A stretch of 64,000 nucleotides of DNA from Clostridium sp. CAG:768 (GCA_000437435.1 FR899628.1:62001-126000); one strand, 5' to 3'; shown: positions 6,939-15,622, numbered from the stretch's first letter. A program made the numbers and translations. The notes: generated by a model from the sequence alone, not told the origin.

Positions 6939-9429
6939 ATACAACTTCAGAAGTTTCATTCTGTTCTTTTTTTGCTCGCTTTTGCTTTTTCTCAAAGGCA
7001 ATTTTATCATCTACAAGTTTTATCACAATTGTATCACCCGGAGCATATTTACCTGAAAGAATTTCTTCTGCCAACATATCTTCGATTTTACGTTGAATTA
7101 ATCTTCTTAGTGGTCTTGCGCCATATGCTTCAGAATAACCGTTTTTAGCTAAATGATCTTTAACTTCATCAGTTACTTCTACGGACAATTCACGTTCTGC
7201 AAGACGTTTGAACAAATCTTTCAACATCAAGTCAACGATTTGCCTAATTTCTTCTTGTGACAAATGAGCAAATACAATAGTTTCATCAATACGGTTCAAG
7301 AATTCCGGTCTGAATGCTTTTTTCATTTCTTCAGAAACTGTTTCTTTAAGTTTTTCATACTTATCTTTAGATTCATCATCACTTGTAGAGAATCCTAATC
7401 TTGATGTTGTTGTAATCATGCTTGCACCAACATTAGATGTCATGATAATAATTGTATTTTTAAAGTTTACATGACGACCTTTTGCATCTGTCAAACGACC
7501 ATCATCTAAAATTTGCAACATGATGTTAAATACATCAGGGTGAGCTTTTTCGATTTCATCAAACAGAATTACACTGTAAGGTTTCTTTCTTACTAATTCT
7601 GTCAAATGACCACCGTCATCATAGCCGACATATCCTGGAGGTGAACCGATAAGTTTTGCAGTTGAATGTTTTTCCATGAATTCAGACATATCAACTCTTA
7701 TCATGTTATCTTCAGAGCCAAACACTGCTTCAGCAAGAGCTTTAGCAAGTTCAGTTTTACCAACACCTGTAGGTCCGCAGAAGATAAAACTTCCAATAGG
7801 TCTGTTAGGACTTTTTAAACCTACACGAGCACGTCTTATTGCTTTTGAAATCGCAACAACAGCATCATGCTGACCAATTACTCTAGCATGCAAAGTATCT
7901 TCTAATTTTAGAAGTCTTTCACTTTCACCTTCTGTCAATTTAGTTACAGGAACACCAGTCATTGTAGCAATAACTTCTGCAACATTTTCAGCAGTAACAG
8001 TTGGTTTATTTGCTTCATGCTCTTCTCTATATTTTTGAGCCATTTCTCTGATTCTGTCTTTCAAATCAGCTTCTTCATCGCGAAGTTGAGATGCCTTTTC
8101 AAATTCTTGATTTCTGATTGCATCTTCTTTATCTTTTATTAAAACTCTAAGTTCTTTTTCTAATTCTTTTCCTTCGGGAGAAAGATTTGAAACTTTTAAT
8201 CTTACTTTAGAAGATGCTTCATCAATTACATCAATTGCTTTGTCAGGCAAAAATCTATCTGTAATATATTTATTAGATAATTTAACAGCAGCAACAATTG
8301 CTTCATCAGAAATTATCAATTTATGGTGTTCTTCATATTTTGGTTTTAAACCTTTAATAATTTCAATTGATTCATCTTCAGTCGGTTCATCAATAATTAC
8401 AGATTGGAAACGACGTTCAAGAGCAGAATCTTTTTCTACATATTTTCTATATTCATCTAATGTAGTAGCACCGATTACTTGAATTTCACCTCTTGATAAG
8501 GCTGGTTTCAAGATATTAGCAGCATCGATAGCTCCTTCTGCGGCGCCTGCTCCAATTAATGTATGCATTTCATCAATTACAAGAATAATATTTCCTGCTT
8601 GACGAATTTCATCCATAATTTTTTTCAAACGTTCTTCAAATTCACCTCGATACTTAGTACCGGCAACTAATAATCCCATATCAAGTTGAATTACTTTTTT
8701 GCCATCTAATATATCTGGAACTTCTGCATTTACAATTCTTATTGCAAGACCTTCTGCAACAGCTGTTTTACCAACACCTGGTTCCCCGATCAATACAGGG
8801 TTATTTTTTGTACGTCTTGCAAGAATTTGAATAACGCGTTCAATTTCTTTTTCTCTACCCACAACAGGGTCAAGTCTTAATTCTTGAGCAGCTAAAGTTA
8901 AGTCACGACCAAATTCATCTAAACTTGGAGTTTTAGTTTTTCCTCCAGAAGATGATGAAGAACTAGAAGAACCAGATGAAACTGTTTGAGGTTTTGACTC
9001 TCCAAGCATTTTAACAACATTACTTCTGATTTTATTTAAATCAACGCCAAGATTTTCTAAAACTCTTGCTGCTACACCTTCACCTTCTCTTATCAAGCCT
9101 AATAAAAGATGTTCAGTTCCTATATAATTATGACCTAATTGTCTTGCCTCGTCCCAAGACAATTCTAAAACTCTTTTAGCTCTTGGGGTAAAAGGAATTT
9201 CTACAGCAACAAAACCAGAACCTCTGCCAATAATTTTTTCGACTTCAGCTCTAGCATCTTTTAATGTAACGCCCATAGACTTTAAAGTTTTAGCAGCTAC
9301 GCCAGTGCCTTCACCAATCAAGCCTAAAAGCACTTGTTCAGTCCCGACAAAATTATGACCGAGCCTACGCGCTTCTTCTTGAGCTAACATTATAACTTTT
9401 ATAGCTTTCTCCGTAAAACGTTCGAACAT
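6937..9429 (-). CDS. clpC: ATP-dependent Clp protease ATP-binding subunit ClpC
   Basis: 830 residues, full length. Two N-terminal Clp repeats (residues about 1-145, each with LGH(N)xxGTEx(L)LLGLI) are followed by a serine-rich linker. The first AAA+ domain has Walker A GEPGVGKT at 215-222 and LVIDEMHTLIGAG. A UVR-type coiled middle region comes next, and the second AAA+ domain has GPTGVGKT and ILFDEIEKAHPD. ClpC unfolds proteins and feeds ClpP. The ATG has TAGGAG upstream and a consensus-like promoter. No CtsR gene or CIRCE element was seen. The gene is monocistronic between two terminator/promoter boundaries. Confidence 0.96.
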   Translation of the reverse strand: MFERFTEKAIKVIMLAQEEARRLGHNFVGTEQVLLGLIGEGTGVAAKTLKSMGVTLKDARAEVEKIIGRGSGFVAVEIPFTPRAKRVLELSWDEARQLGHNYIGTEHLLLGLIREGEGVAARVLENLGVDLNKIRSNVVKMLGESKPQTVSSGSSSSSSSSGGKTKTPSLDEFGRDLTLAAQELRLDPVVGREKEIERVIQILARRTKNNPVLIGEPGVGKTAVAEGLAIRIVNAEVPDILDGKKVIQLDMGLLVAGTKYRGEFEERLKKIMDEIRQAGNIILVIDEMHTLIGAGAAEGAIDAANILKPALSRGEIQVIGATTLDEYRKYVEKDSALERRFQSVIIDEPTEDESIEIIKGLKPKYEEHHKLIISDEAIVAAVKLSNKYITDRFLPDKAIDVIDEASSKVRLKVSNLSPEGKELEKELRVLIKDKEDAIRNQEFEKASQLRDEEADLKDRIREMAQKYREEHEANKPTVTAENVAEVIATMTGVPVTKLTEGESERLLKLEDTLHARVIGQHDAVVAISKAIRRARVGLKSPNRPIGSFIFCGPTGVGKTELAKALAEAVFGSEDNMIRVDMSEFMEKHSTAKLIGSPPGYVGYDDGGHLTELVRKKPYSVILFDEIEKAHPDVFNIMLQILDDGRLTDAKGRHVNFKNTIIIMTSNVGASMITTTSRLGFSTSDDESKDKYEKLKETVSEEMKKAFRPEFLNRIDETIVFAHLSQEEIRQIVDLMLKDLFKRLAERELSVEVTDEVKDHLAKNGYSEAYGARPLRRLIQRKIEDMLAEEILSGKYAPGDTIVIKLVDDKIAFEKKQKRAKKEQNETSEVV

Positions 9430-9462
9430 TTATTACTCCTATCTCTCTCAAATTATATATAT

Positions 9463-9491
9463 ATTTTACATAAAACATGAAAAACTTTCAA
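9463..9491 (-). promoter_or_regulatory. promoter of clpC
   Basis: Minus strand TTGAAA, 17-base spacer, TAAAAT, about 34 bases upstream of the clpC ATG. Confidence 0.65.
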
Positions 9492-9518
9492 GGTATAAAA
9501 AATTTTTCAACAAAGTAG

Positions 9519-9547
9519 TTGACATTTAATTTTTCTTCATGTACAAT
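9519..9547 (+). promoter_or_regulatory. promoter of tRNA-Glu
   Basis: TTGACA, 17-base spacer, TACAAT, about 22 bases upstream of the tRNA 5' end. Near-consensus sigma70 type. Confidence 0.85.
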
Positions 9548-9568
9548 AGAACTTGTCGAAAGAAACAA

Positions 9569-9644
9569 GCCCCCATCGTCTAGAGGCCTAGGACAACACC
9601 CTTTCACGGTGTAGACAGCGATTCGAATTCGCTTGGGGGTACCA
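9569..9644 (+). tRNA. tRNA-Glu (anticodon TTC)
   Basis: 76 bases with the 3' CCA encoded. The acceptor GCCCCCA pairs with TGGGGGT (G-T at the end), the anticodon stem is ACACC/GGTGT with loop CTTTCAC, and the T-loop is GATTCGAATTC. It differs from the tRNA-Lys and tRNA-Leu genes of this window, which lack encoded CCA. Confidence 0.96.
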
Positions 9645-9655
9645 TTTAAAAAGAT

Positions 9656-9679
9656 AAGCGGTTTTAACCGCTTTTTTAA
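9656..9679 (+). terminator. intrinsic terminator of tRNA-Glu
   Basis: AAGCGG...CCGCTT hairpin (9656-9661 with 9668-9673) followed by six T, beginning 11 bases after the tRNA. Confidence 0.85.
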
Positions 9680-9693
9680 TTATAAGATTAAAC

Positions 9694-9721
9694 TTTACAA
9701 AAAGTTTTAACAGGTTACAAT
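9694..9721 (+). promoter_or_regulatory. candidate promoter of the small RNA at 9728-9858
   Basis: TTTACA, 16-base spacer, TACAAT, just after the tRNA-Glu terminator. A transcript would start near 9728. Confidence 0.5.
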
Positions 9722-9727
9722 ATAAAT

Positions 9728-9858
9728 ATGACAAACAGAAATCAAATCCGACGAATAATAAGTAATATGAAAGGCTTGTTTTAAAAATAAGACGCTTATT
9801 ATTGTCGTAAAAAAGATTTTTATTACTTGACCTTTCCCCCCGAAAGGTCTTTTTTTTT
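9728..9858 (+). ncRNA. candidate small structured RNA of unknown class
   Basis: About 130 bases bounded by a plausible promoter and a strong terminator, inside a 424-base stretch with no large gene. It contains a 13-bp stem (CGAC-AATAATAAG at 9749-9762 with CTTATTATTGTCG at 9795-9807, one bulged G) and then the terminator hairpin. A competing reading is an 18-codon ORF from the ATG at 9728 (MTNRNQIRRIISNMKGLF), without a good ribosome site. I do not recognise a known RNA family. Confidence 0.45.
9829..9858 (+). terminator. intrinsic terminator of the small RNA
   Basis: GACCTTTC (9829-9836) pairs with GAAAGGTC (9842-9849) around a C5 loop, followed by nine T. A strong rho-independent form. 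Confidence 0.9.
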
Positions 9859-9939
9859 GTTAATAATCGTTAAAATTATACAAAAATTAAGCAAGAAATT
9901 ATATTCAGTGTACTTATGAAAAAAGTGAAAGGTAGTTAC

Positions 9940-10023
9940 ATGGAAAAATTTATCCGACGAAACTCAATAATCAAGGCGAATACCCCAATCGTCAAATTAA
10001 TGAATTTAATTTGGGGGCTATAG
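9940..10023 (+). CDS. small ORF of 27 residues, unknown
   Basis: Begins MEKFIRRNSIIKANTPIVKL and ends in a short hydrophobic LMNLIWGL tail. AAAGGTAG lies before the ATG. It shares the 10-base string ATCCGACGAA with the candidate RNA upstream. It could be a small membrane-active peptide, or a leader for the gene at 10068, whose start follows 45 bases later. Coding status is uncertain. Confidence 0.35.
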   Translation: MEKFIRRNSIIKANTPIVKLMNLIWGL

Positions 10024-10067
10024 TTTAGATATTGAGAAGCACATAAATGTGCACAAGGAAGGTAAAA

Positions 10068-11414
10068 ATGACGCTCGCAATTACAGCTGGAACAATATAT
10101 TCAACATTAGGAAATAATAATTCATTAGTCCCTATGGCTATCAAAGATATAGCTAACAGTACAGGGCTTACAGCAGGTTCATACATTACAGGAGATAAAT
10201 TAGAGGGAAAAGACAGATTTTTAGATGAATTCGGCACTCAAGCCATTTGGTTATTCGGAATCCCCGTTTATAAAAAGCTCATGGATTACACCATGTACAA
10301 AGCATTAAAAATCGATCCGACTTTTGATGTTAGAAACCTTTCTAAAAAAAGAAGCAATCTGCTTAAAAAATCTATAGAATATGCAGATTCTTCAATAAAA
10401 GAGAGCATGATTAAGGCAAGCAAAAATCCAAAGTATACAAAAAATCTTGCCATGACAAAGTTTATTGTATCTACAGCTTTAACCATCGCATCTTACGCTG
10501 GGTTAACAAAATATAGACATTACAAAACAAAACAAGATGCTGAAAAAGAAATTTTAGCTGAAATGTCTAAAGAAAAAAATAACAAAAAACAAAATTCAGA
10601 CACTTTTTCTTATACAACCCCAACTTCAGAAGCTTTTGCCAATTTAAAATTAAAAAAACAAACTACTTTCACAGGAAGCATTCAAGACTTCATGTATAAT
10701 CCGGTTAAAAACCTTATGATTTTAGACGGAGCTATCACCGCAGAAAGACTTGCAGAATCAAGAAACAAACAAGAATTACTTGGCTATACTATTAAAGAAG
10801 GCTCTGTATGGCTATTCATGTATTTTGCAAGCAAACCAATTCAAAAATTCTTAGAAAAAGCAGCTGAAAAGAATAAAGAAAAACCAGCTTCAATTGATCT
10901 GGATGCTAGAGTAATAGAAAGTGAAGAATTAAAAGAAGCATTTGAAAACGGCAAACTTGTCGAAAGCAGTAAAAAAGTATTATCCCTAAAAAATCATGAA
11001 GAATTACTTGATTTCATGCACAATAACCCTGACGATTTTGTTGTACAAATGGCAAAAAAATCTGACATATTGCCAACTTTGAAAAATGCAACTCAAAATG
11101 ATGATATTGATTATAGAAAATACATCGATTTTGATGAATTCAAAGGCGTTGCAGAAAAATTAGATAAATTAAAAAACAAATTCGAAGAATTTAAACAAGC
11201 AAATGTCAAAGAAAAAACATTAGATGCATTTTTAGATAACGTCAAAAAATTAAAAAGAAGATCAATCCTAAAAAACATGGGAGCATGTATCGGAGCATTA
11301 GGAATTCTTGCACCTGCTCTAATGATTGCATTTAGAAAATTTGATAAAGATAATAATGCATTCCAAGTTAAAGAAGACTTAAAAAAAGAATTACAAGCCA
11401 AGGGAAAGATTTAA
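10068..11414 (+). CDS. large helical membrane-associated protein of unknown function
   Basis: 448 residues, not recognised. Hydrophobic segments lie near the N-terminus, at AMTKFIVSTALTIASYAGL, at EGSVWLFMYFASKPI and near the C-terminus (MGACIGALGILAPALMIAF). Lysine-rich helical stretches separate them. The ATG at 10068 is chosen because GGAAGG lies 6 bases upstream; an earlier in-frame ATG (10047) falls in a small hairpin (GCACAT/ATGTGC, 10039-10052). It resembles in style the proteins at 19946, 21485, 27378, 55320 and 57739. The 3' end overlaps the convergent flavoprotein gene by 24 bases. Confidence 0.7.
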   Translation: MTLAITAGTIYSTLGNNNSLVPMAIKDIANSTGLTAGSYITGDKLEGKDRFLDEFGTQAIWLFGIPVYKKLMDYTMYKALKIDPTFDVRNLSKKRSNLLKKSIEYADSSIKESMIKASKNPKYTKNLAMTKFIVSTALTIASYAGLTKYRHYKTKQDAEKEILAEMSKEKNNKKQNSDTFSYTTPTSEAFANLKLKKQTTFTGSIQDFMYNPVKNLMILDGAITAERLAESRNKQELLGYTIKEGSVWLFMYFASKPIQKFLEKAAEKNKEKPASIDLDARVIESEELKEAFENGKLVESSKKVLSLKNHEELLDFMHNNPDDFVVQMAKKSDILPTLKNATQNDDIDYRKYIDFDEFKGVAEKLDKLKNKFEEFKQANVKEKTLDAFLDNVKKLKRRSILKNMGACIGALGILAPALMIAFRKFDKDNNAFQVKEDLKKELQAKGKI

Positions 11415-12509
11415 AGATTGAGCGACAACAAAACCTGTTGACCAACAGTTTTGAAGATTAAACCCACCGCAAAATCCATCTATATCCATGACTTCGCCAC
11501 AAAAATATATTCGTGGCACAAGCTTTGATTCAAGTGTTTTAGGATTAATTTCTTTTAAATCAACTCCACCGGATGTAACAACTTCACCATCAGGAGCTGT
11601 ACCTACAATCGTTGATTCAAAATTTCTTAATTTATCTAAAATTTTATCGCGAGTTTTACCGTTTATTTCATGGCATTTTATATCAGGATTAACACCTAGT
11701 TTTTTAAGACAAAACTCCGCCAATGATTTTGGAACATACTCTCCCAACAAATTTTTTATACTCTTATGAGGATTAGAATTCAACTCTGATTGCAAATCTA
11801 TTTCGCCAACGAAATCAAACGTTAATTTATATGGGAATTTATCCCTAGCTCTTAAAGAAGATATCTTATAAACCTCAGGTCCAGATATCCCTTTATGAGT
11901 AAATAGAATATCATTTATAGACACTCCACTTAATGAAGAAAAATCTTCAGCAGTCTTCAATCCGACAAGTGCAGGTTTAGGCTCAATAATTTTATGACCG
12001 AGCATTTTTATCAAATCATATGAAGCATGCCCACCGGTTGCTATTACAACATAATCAGCATCATATGCACCCATGTTTGTAACAACAGAAAAACCTTCAT
12101 TAATCCTTAAGACTTCTTCTTTTATAAATTTAACCTTTTTTAGGGAATTGAGAATTTTTTCTCTTACATCAGAAGCGCTATTTGATATAGGAAAAAATCT
12201 CATATCATCTTGCATATAAGTTTTAACGCCAATGGTTTCAAAAAAGTCAAGCGTATCAGCAGTCCCAAATTTTGAAAATATTGAATATAAAAATTTTTCT
12301 CCTCTTGGATAATTAGATGCTAATTCTCTAAAATCATATTCCCCATGACATAAATTACATCTACCCCCACCTGTTGGTAATAATGTTTTTAATGGGGATT
12401 TTTTATCAAAGACAACAACATCAAAATTGTTCTGCAAAAAATAGGCACAAATGCACCCTGCTGGTCCACCCCCTATAATTGCAACTTTAGATTTCAACTC
12501 TTGTACCAT
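11391..12509 (-). CDS. HI0933/BaiN-family FAD-dependent flavoprotein
   Basis: 372 residues. The N-terminal dinucleotide-binding motif is VAIIGGGPAGCICAYFL, followed by TGGGRCNLCHG, a signature of the HI0933-like (YhiN) family. The C-terminal FAD motif is VPRIYFCGEVMDIDGFCGGFNLQ with NCWSTGFVVAQSL. Members are flavoprotein oxidoreductases, mostly of unknown substrate; one gut member (BaiN) acts on bile acids. The start overlaps folK by 23 bases, implying co-transcription and coupled translation. About 20-30 residues shorter than typical members. Confidence 0.85.
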   Translation of the reverse strand: MVQELKSKVAIIGGGPAGCICAYFLQNNFDVVVFDKKSPLKTLLPTGGGRCNLCHGEYDFRELASNYPRGEKFLYSIFSKFGTADTLDFFETIGVKTYMQDDMRFFPISNSASDVREKILNSLKKVKFIKEEVLRINEGFSVVTNMGAYDADYVVIATGGHASYDLIKMLGHKIIEPKPALVGLKTAEDFSSLSGVSINDILFTHKGISGPEVYKISSLRARDKFPYKLTFDFVGEIDLQSELNSNPHKSIKNLLGEYVPKSLAEFCLKKLGVNPDIKCHEINGKTRDKILDKLRNFESTIVGTAPDGEVVTSGGVDLKEINPKTLESKLVPRIYFCGEVMDIDGFCGGFNLQNCWSTGFVVAQSLNLSLGL

Positions 12510-12993
12510 ATAAAAATACCATTTCAGGATTTTCTAAATCATTATGCAATTCAGATATAGTTTTGTGTAAAACAGGATGTTCAAAATTTGGAATTAATTC
12601 TAACAAAGGCACAAGAGTAAATGCTCTTAAATGCACAAACTTATGTGGAATTGTAAGATTCTCTTCATTAATAATATCTTTGTTATAAAACAGAATATCA
12701 ATATCAATCGTACGATCTGAATATCCTTTATTTTCTTCTCGCTTACGGCCTAACTGCTGTTCTATTCTTTGACATTCAGCTAAAAGTTCTTGAGGCGAAA
12801 GACTTGTCTTAATTTCGACAACAGCATTCACAAACCAATTTTCAGAATCCATTCCCCAAGGTTCTGTTTCATAAAAAGCAGAAGTCCTTATAAGATTAAT
12901 TTTCTCAGAGCCACCAAGCAAACTAGTTGCTTGTTGTACATATCCGATACGATCGCCAGAATTTGAACCTAAACTTAAATATACTATTGCCAT
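12487..12993 (-). CDS. folK: 6-hydroxymethyl-7,8-dihydropterin pyrophosphokinase
   Basis: 168 residues, usual length. Motifs: YLSLGSNSGDR at the start, RTSAFYETEPWG, NWFVNAVVEIKT and the signature SDRTIDIDILFYN. It transfers pyrophosphate from ATP to the pterin in folate synthesis. There is no ribosome site. Instead TTGACA-17-TAAAAT ends only 6 bases before the ATG, so transcription should start at the A of the ATG, giving a leaderless mRNA (inference). The downstream flavoprotein gene overlaps it. No folP or folB is nearby. Confidence 0.93.
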   Translation of the reverse strand: MAIVYLSLGSNSGDRIGYVQQATSLLGGSEKINLIRTSAFYETEPWGMDSENWFVNAVVEIKTSLSPQELLAECQRIEQQLGRKREENKGYSDRTIDIDILFYNKDIINEENLTIPHKFVHLRAFTLVPLLELIPNFEHPVLHKTISELHNDLENPEMVFLYGTRVEI

Positions 12994-12999
12994 ATCAAC

Positions 13000-13028
13000 A
13001 TTTTAGGTTTTTTAAAAGGTAATGTCAA
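13000..13028 (-). promoter_or_regulatory. consensus promoter of folK implying a leaderless mRNA
   Basis: Minus strand TTGACA (13023-13028), 17-base spacer, TAAAAT (13000-13005). The folK ATG starts 7 bases after the -10, where transcription normally begins. Confidence 0.75.
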
Positions 13029-13042
13029 TATTATTATTAAAA

Positions 13043-13071
13043 TTGAACAGTTGTTTTTTTTATTATATAAT
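13043..13071 (+). promoter_or_regulatory. promoter of waaA with a very short 5' leader
   Basis: TTGAAC, 17-base spacer, TATAAT. The expected start near 13078 leaves only about 7 bases before the waaA ATG. Divergent from the folK promoter, with 14 bases between the two -35 boxes. Confidence 0.7.
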
Positions 13072-13084
13072 TACTGATGGAATT

Positions 13085-14326
13085 ATGTTTATTTATAGAA
13101 TTTTATCAACGATATTATTTTTAATTTCATTGCCAATTTATGCGGCAATAAGAGCTTGTCGTGGAAAATTTTTGCCTGGTTGGAAAGAAAAACTTGGGAA
13201 ATTTACAGCTCCTGAACTAGGTGAAAAAGTTATTATGTTCCATGGCGTATCTGTAGGAGAAGTTATTGCACTTGAAAATTTAATTAAGAAAACAAAAGAA
13301 ACTTTTCCTGATTACAAAATAGTTATTACCACCGGAACTAAAACAGGACAGGAAATTGCGCACAAAAAATTCGATAATATTGCTGATTTTATAACATATT
13401 TCCCATTTGATATAACTATATGTGTTGAATTATTTTTAAAGAAAATTAAACCAAGTGTTGTCTTAATTGCAGAAACAGAATTATGGCCAACATTTGCTGC
13501 TTATTGTAAAAAAAGAGGCATTCCACTGTTCGTAATTAATGGAAGAATATCTGATTCAACTTATAAAAGCTACCGTTTATTAAAAGGCTTCTTCAGAGAA
13601 CTTTTCAAAAATTACACAAAAATTCTTACTCAAAGTGAAGAAGATAAAGAAAAATTTATTAGTATAGGTGCTCCAGCAGAAAAAACAATGGTTATGAAAA
13701 ACCTAAAATTTGATGTAAAAAGAGTTGATGCCAATATTGAAATAGGTAAAGGCAACAATAGAATAATAATAGCAGGCAGCACTCACAAAGGAGAAGATGA
13801 AATAGTATTAAACTCTTTTTCTGAACTAAAAAAAGAATTTCCAGATATTAAACTATTACTTGCACCAAGACATCTTACAAGAGTTAATAACGTCAAAGAA
13901 TTGGTTGAAAAAACAAATCTTCCATACGGACAAAGATCTAATAATGATACTTTTTTAAATAATGATATTATTATCCTTGATACACTTGGAGAATTAAGCA
14001 AAATGTACCAAATATGTGATTTTGCTTTTATCGGTGGTAGCTTTAATAAAACTGGAGGACATAATCCTCTTGAAGCCGTTGTATATAACAAACCCGCAAT
14101 TTCAGGACCATCTATACATAACTTTAGAGATATTTACTGGATTTTGTCACGCTCTAAAGCCGGTAAAGTTGTTAAAACACCTCAAGAATTAACTAAATAC
14201 ATGCACAAATTATTAGCAGATAAAGAGTTTTATATTGAAAGCTGCAATGATTGTAAAACTGTATTTGAATTCCAACAAGGTGCAATGGAATTTGTTATTA
14301 ATGAATTAAAAAGCATCCTAAAGTAG
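13085..14326 (+). CDS. waaA: 3-deoxy-D-manno-octulosonic acid (Kdo) transferase
   Basis: 413 residues from the ATG at 13085; the longer open frame from 13022 would begin upstream of the promoter. An N-terminal membrane helix is followed by the GT30 fold: GVSVGEVIALENLI, TTGTKTGQEIA, YFPFDITICVELFL, AETELWPTFAAYCKKRGIP, NGRISDSTYKSYR and GGSFNKTGGHNPLEAV. WaaA adds Kdo to lipid IVA at the inner membrane, supporting an LPS-bearing outer membrane. No strong ribosome site (only TGGAA 3 bases away), consistent with near-leaderless translation. Confidence 0.94.
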   Translation: MFIYRILSTILFLISLPIYAAIRACRGKFLPGWKEKLGKFTAPELGEKVIMFHGVSVGEVIALENLIKKTKETFPDYKIVITTGTKTGQEIAHKKFDNIADFITYFPFDITICVELFLKKIKPSVVLIAETELWPTFAAYCKKRGIPLFVINGRISDSTYKSYRLLKGFFRELFKNYTKILTQSEEDKEKFISIGAPAEKTMVMKNLKFDVKRVDANIEIGKGNNRIIIAGSTHKGEDEIVLNSFSELKKEFPDIKLLLAPRHLTRVNNVKELVEKTNLPYGQRSNNDTFLNNDIIILDTLGELSKMYQICDFAFIGGSFNKTGGHNPLEAVVYNKPAISGPSIHNFRDIYWILSRSKAGKVVKTPQELTKYMHKLLADKEFYIESCNDCKTVFEFQQGAMEFVINELKSILK

Positions 14327-14397
14327 TCAATATTAATGATTTTCGGGCAATTTTATCCTACAAATAAATGATATTTGTAACGAATTGTTAACTTTTT

Positions 14398-14406
14398 TGA
14401 TATAAT
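14398..14406 (+). promoter_or_regulatory. extended -10 promoter candidate
   Basis: TGA followed by TATAAT, without a -35 at proper spacing, about 65 bases upstream of the gene at 14473. Confidence 0.4.
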
Positions 14407-14472
14407 TATTAAAGAATTCTTGCTTTATTGCCGTAGATAATAACAAGGAAACAAAGCGAAAGGAAAAATGTC

Positions 14473-15531
14473 ATGGGTATGGCAGCTTCTCAGGCAAGAT
14501 TTTTAGGTCTTACCGCCAGAAAATCGAATACTGAATATGAAGGTCAGCAGATTAACCAACAAAGAACTACCTTGTCTAACCAATCTGCTAACTACTATAA
14601 CCAGTTGCTTGGCATGACAGTACCAGTTCCTCCTTCAGTTTCAGATTATACAAAAACAGTTTATACATTTACAGACGGAGCTTTAAGCAACTCTATTAGC
14701 TCTTTAATTGCACAAGCTGATGGCTCATATTTAATTAGCTATACATCAACTTGGACTAATGATTTTGCAGTTGTAAGTGCATCACCATCTATTTATACAA
14801 GAGTTAATAATGGAACAGAAGACGCTCCTGATTATTCATATTTTGTTGGCGGACAAGAATTAAGAGAGTTAGGTGGAACAATTCCTGTTGACGGCGAAGG
14901 CAAATATACAGGTACAGACCCTTACCTTAGCACTTTATCAGCTGACCAAATAAAAAAATTAGAAGAAGAAGAAAAACAATACATCGAAGAATTAAACAGC
15001 AAATACGGTGATGCTGATTGGATGGTAAGATACGTAAAAAATACAACTACTGGAACTTGGTCTCCATATTTTGTAAAAAAAGATGTTTTAGAATCTCCAA
15101 ATACAGTCTATAATGAAAATGGAACTTCTCAAAGCAATATTCCTACATACACTGTTGGATCTGCAAAAGAAACAGAAGAAATCAAAGGAGTTACAGCTCG
15201 TTTAGAACAAGATTCTACTGGACGTATTATAAATATCACATTAAACCCTGGTCAAGCTGATGAAGTTACATATGCAGTAACTACAAATACTGTAACAGAT
15301 CAAGCAGCATACGATGATGCTATGAACCAATATGAATATGATAAATATGAATATGATCAATCTATTCAAGAAATCAATGCAAAAATTGAAATTGTTCAAG
15401 CTGAAGACAAAAACTTAGAATTAAGATTAAAACAATTAGATACAGAACAAGACGCTATTCAAACAGAAATGGATGCCGTTCAAAAAGTTATTGAAAAGAA
15501 TACTGAATCTACATTCAAAACATTCGGTTAA
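14473..15531 (+). CDS. unknown protein with conserved-looking N-terminus and C-terminal coiled coil
   Basis: 352 residues, not recognised. It opens with MGMAASQARFLGLTARKSN and a glutamine/asparagine-rich helix (EGQQINQQRTTLSNQSANYY), then a Ser/Thr/Tyr-rich beta-like middle. It ends in a long coiled coil (about 285-345, with IEIVQAEDKNLELRLKQLD) after a YEYDKYEYDQ repeat. No signal peptide or membrane helix. AAAGGA lies before the start. Composition, with few Cys and Lys in the middle and many Asn, Thr and Tyr, resembles extracellular or filament proteins. It is a single-gene unit ending in a terminator. Confidence 0.7.
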   Translation: MGMAASQARFLGLTARKSNTEYEGQQINQQRTTLSNQSANYYNQLLGMTVPVPPSVSDYTKTVYTFTDGALSNSISSLIAQADGSYLISYTSTWTNDFAVVSASPSIYTRVNNGTEDAPDYSYFVGGQELRELGGTIPVDGEGKYTGTDPYLSTLSADQIKKLEEEEKQYIEELNSKYGDADWMVRYVKNTTTGTWSPYFVKKDVLESPNTVYNENGTSQSNIPTYTVGSAKETEEIKGVTARLEQDSTGRIINITLNPGQADEVTYAVTTNTVTDQAAYDDAMNQYEYDKYEYDQSIQEINAKIEIVQAEDKNLELRLKQLDTEQDAIQTEMDAVQKVIEKNTESTFKTFG

Positions 15532-15594
15532 TACTTTTAAACACTTTAATAGATTAAAATTAATAAAATTTTATATATTTTGTTTCCTTAATTT

Positions 15595-15622
15595 ACGACT
15601 TTTTACCCAAAAGTCGTTTTTT
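15595..15622 (+). terminator. intrinsic terminator
   Basis: ACGACTTTT (15595-15603) pairs with AAAAGTCGT (15609-15617), loop TACCC, then a T-run; 64 bases after the stop of the gene at 14473. Confidence 0.85.

Noticed and set aside
7676..8482. Plus-strand open frames antisense to clpC
   Set aside because: Codon pattern follows the clpC frame on the other strand; no start signals.
8931..8975. Low-complexity run in clpC suggesting a repeat array
   Set aside because: It is simply the serine-rich linker between the N-domain and the first AAA+ domain.
9837..9841. C-run resembling another phase-variable tract
   Set aside because: It is the loop of a strong intrinsic terminator and only a few bases long.
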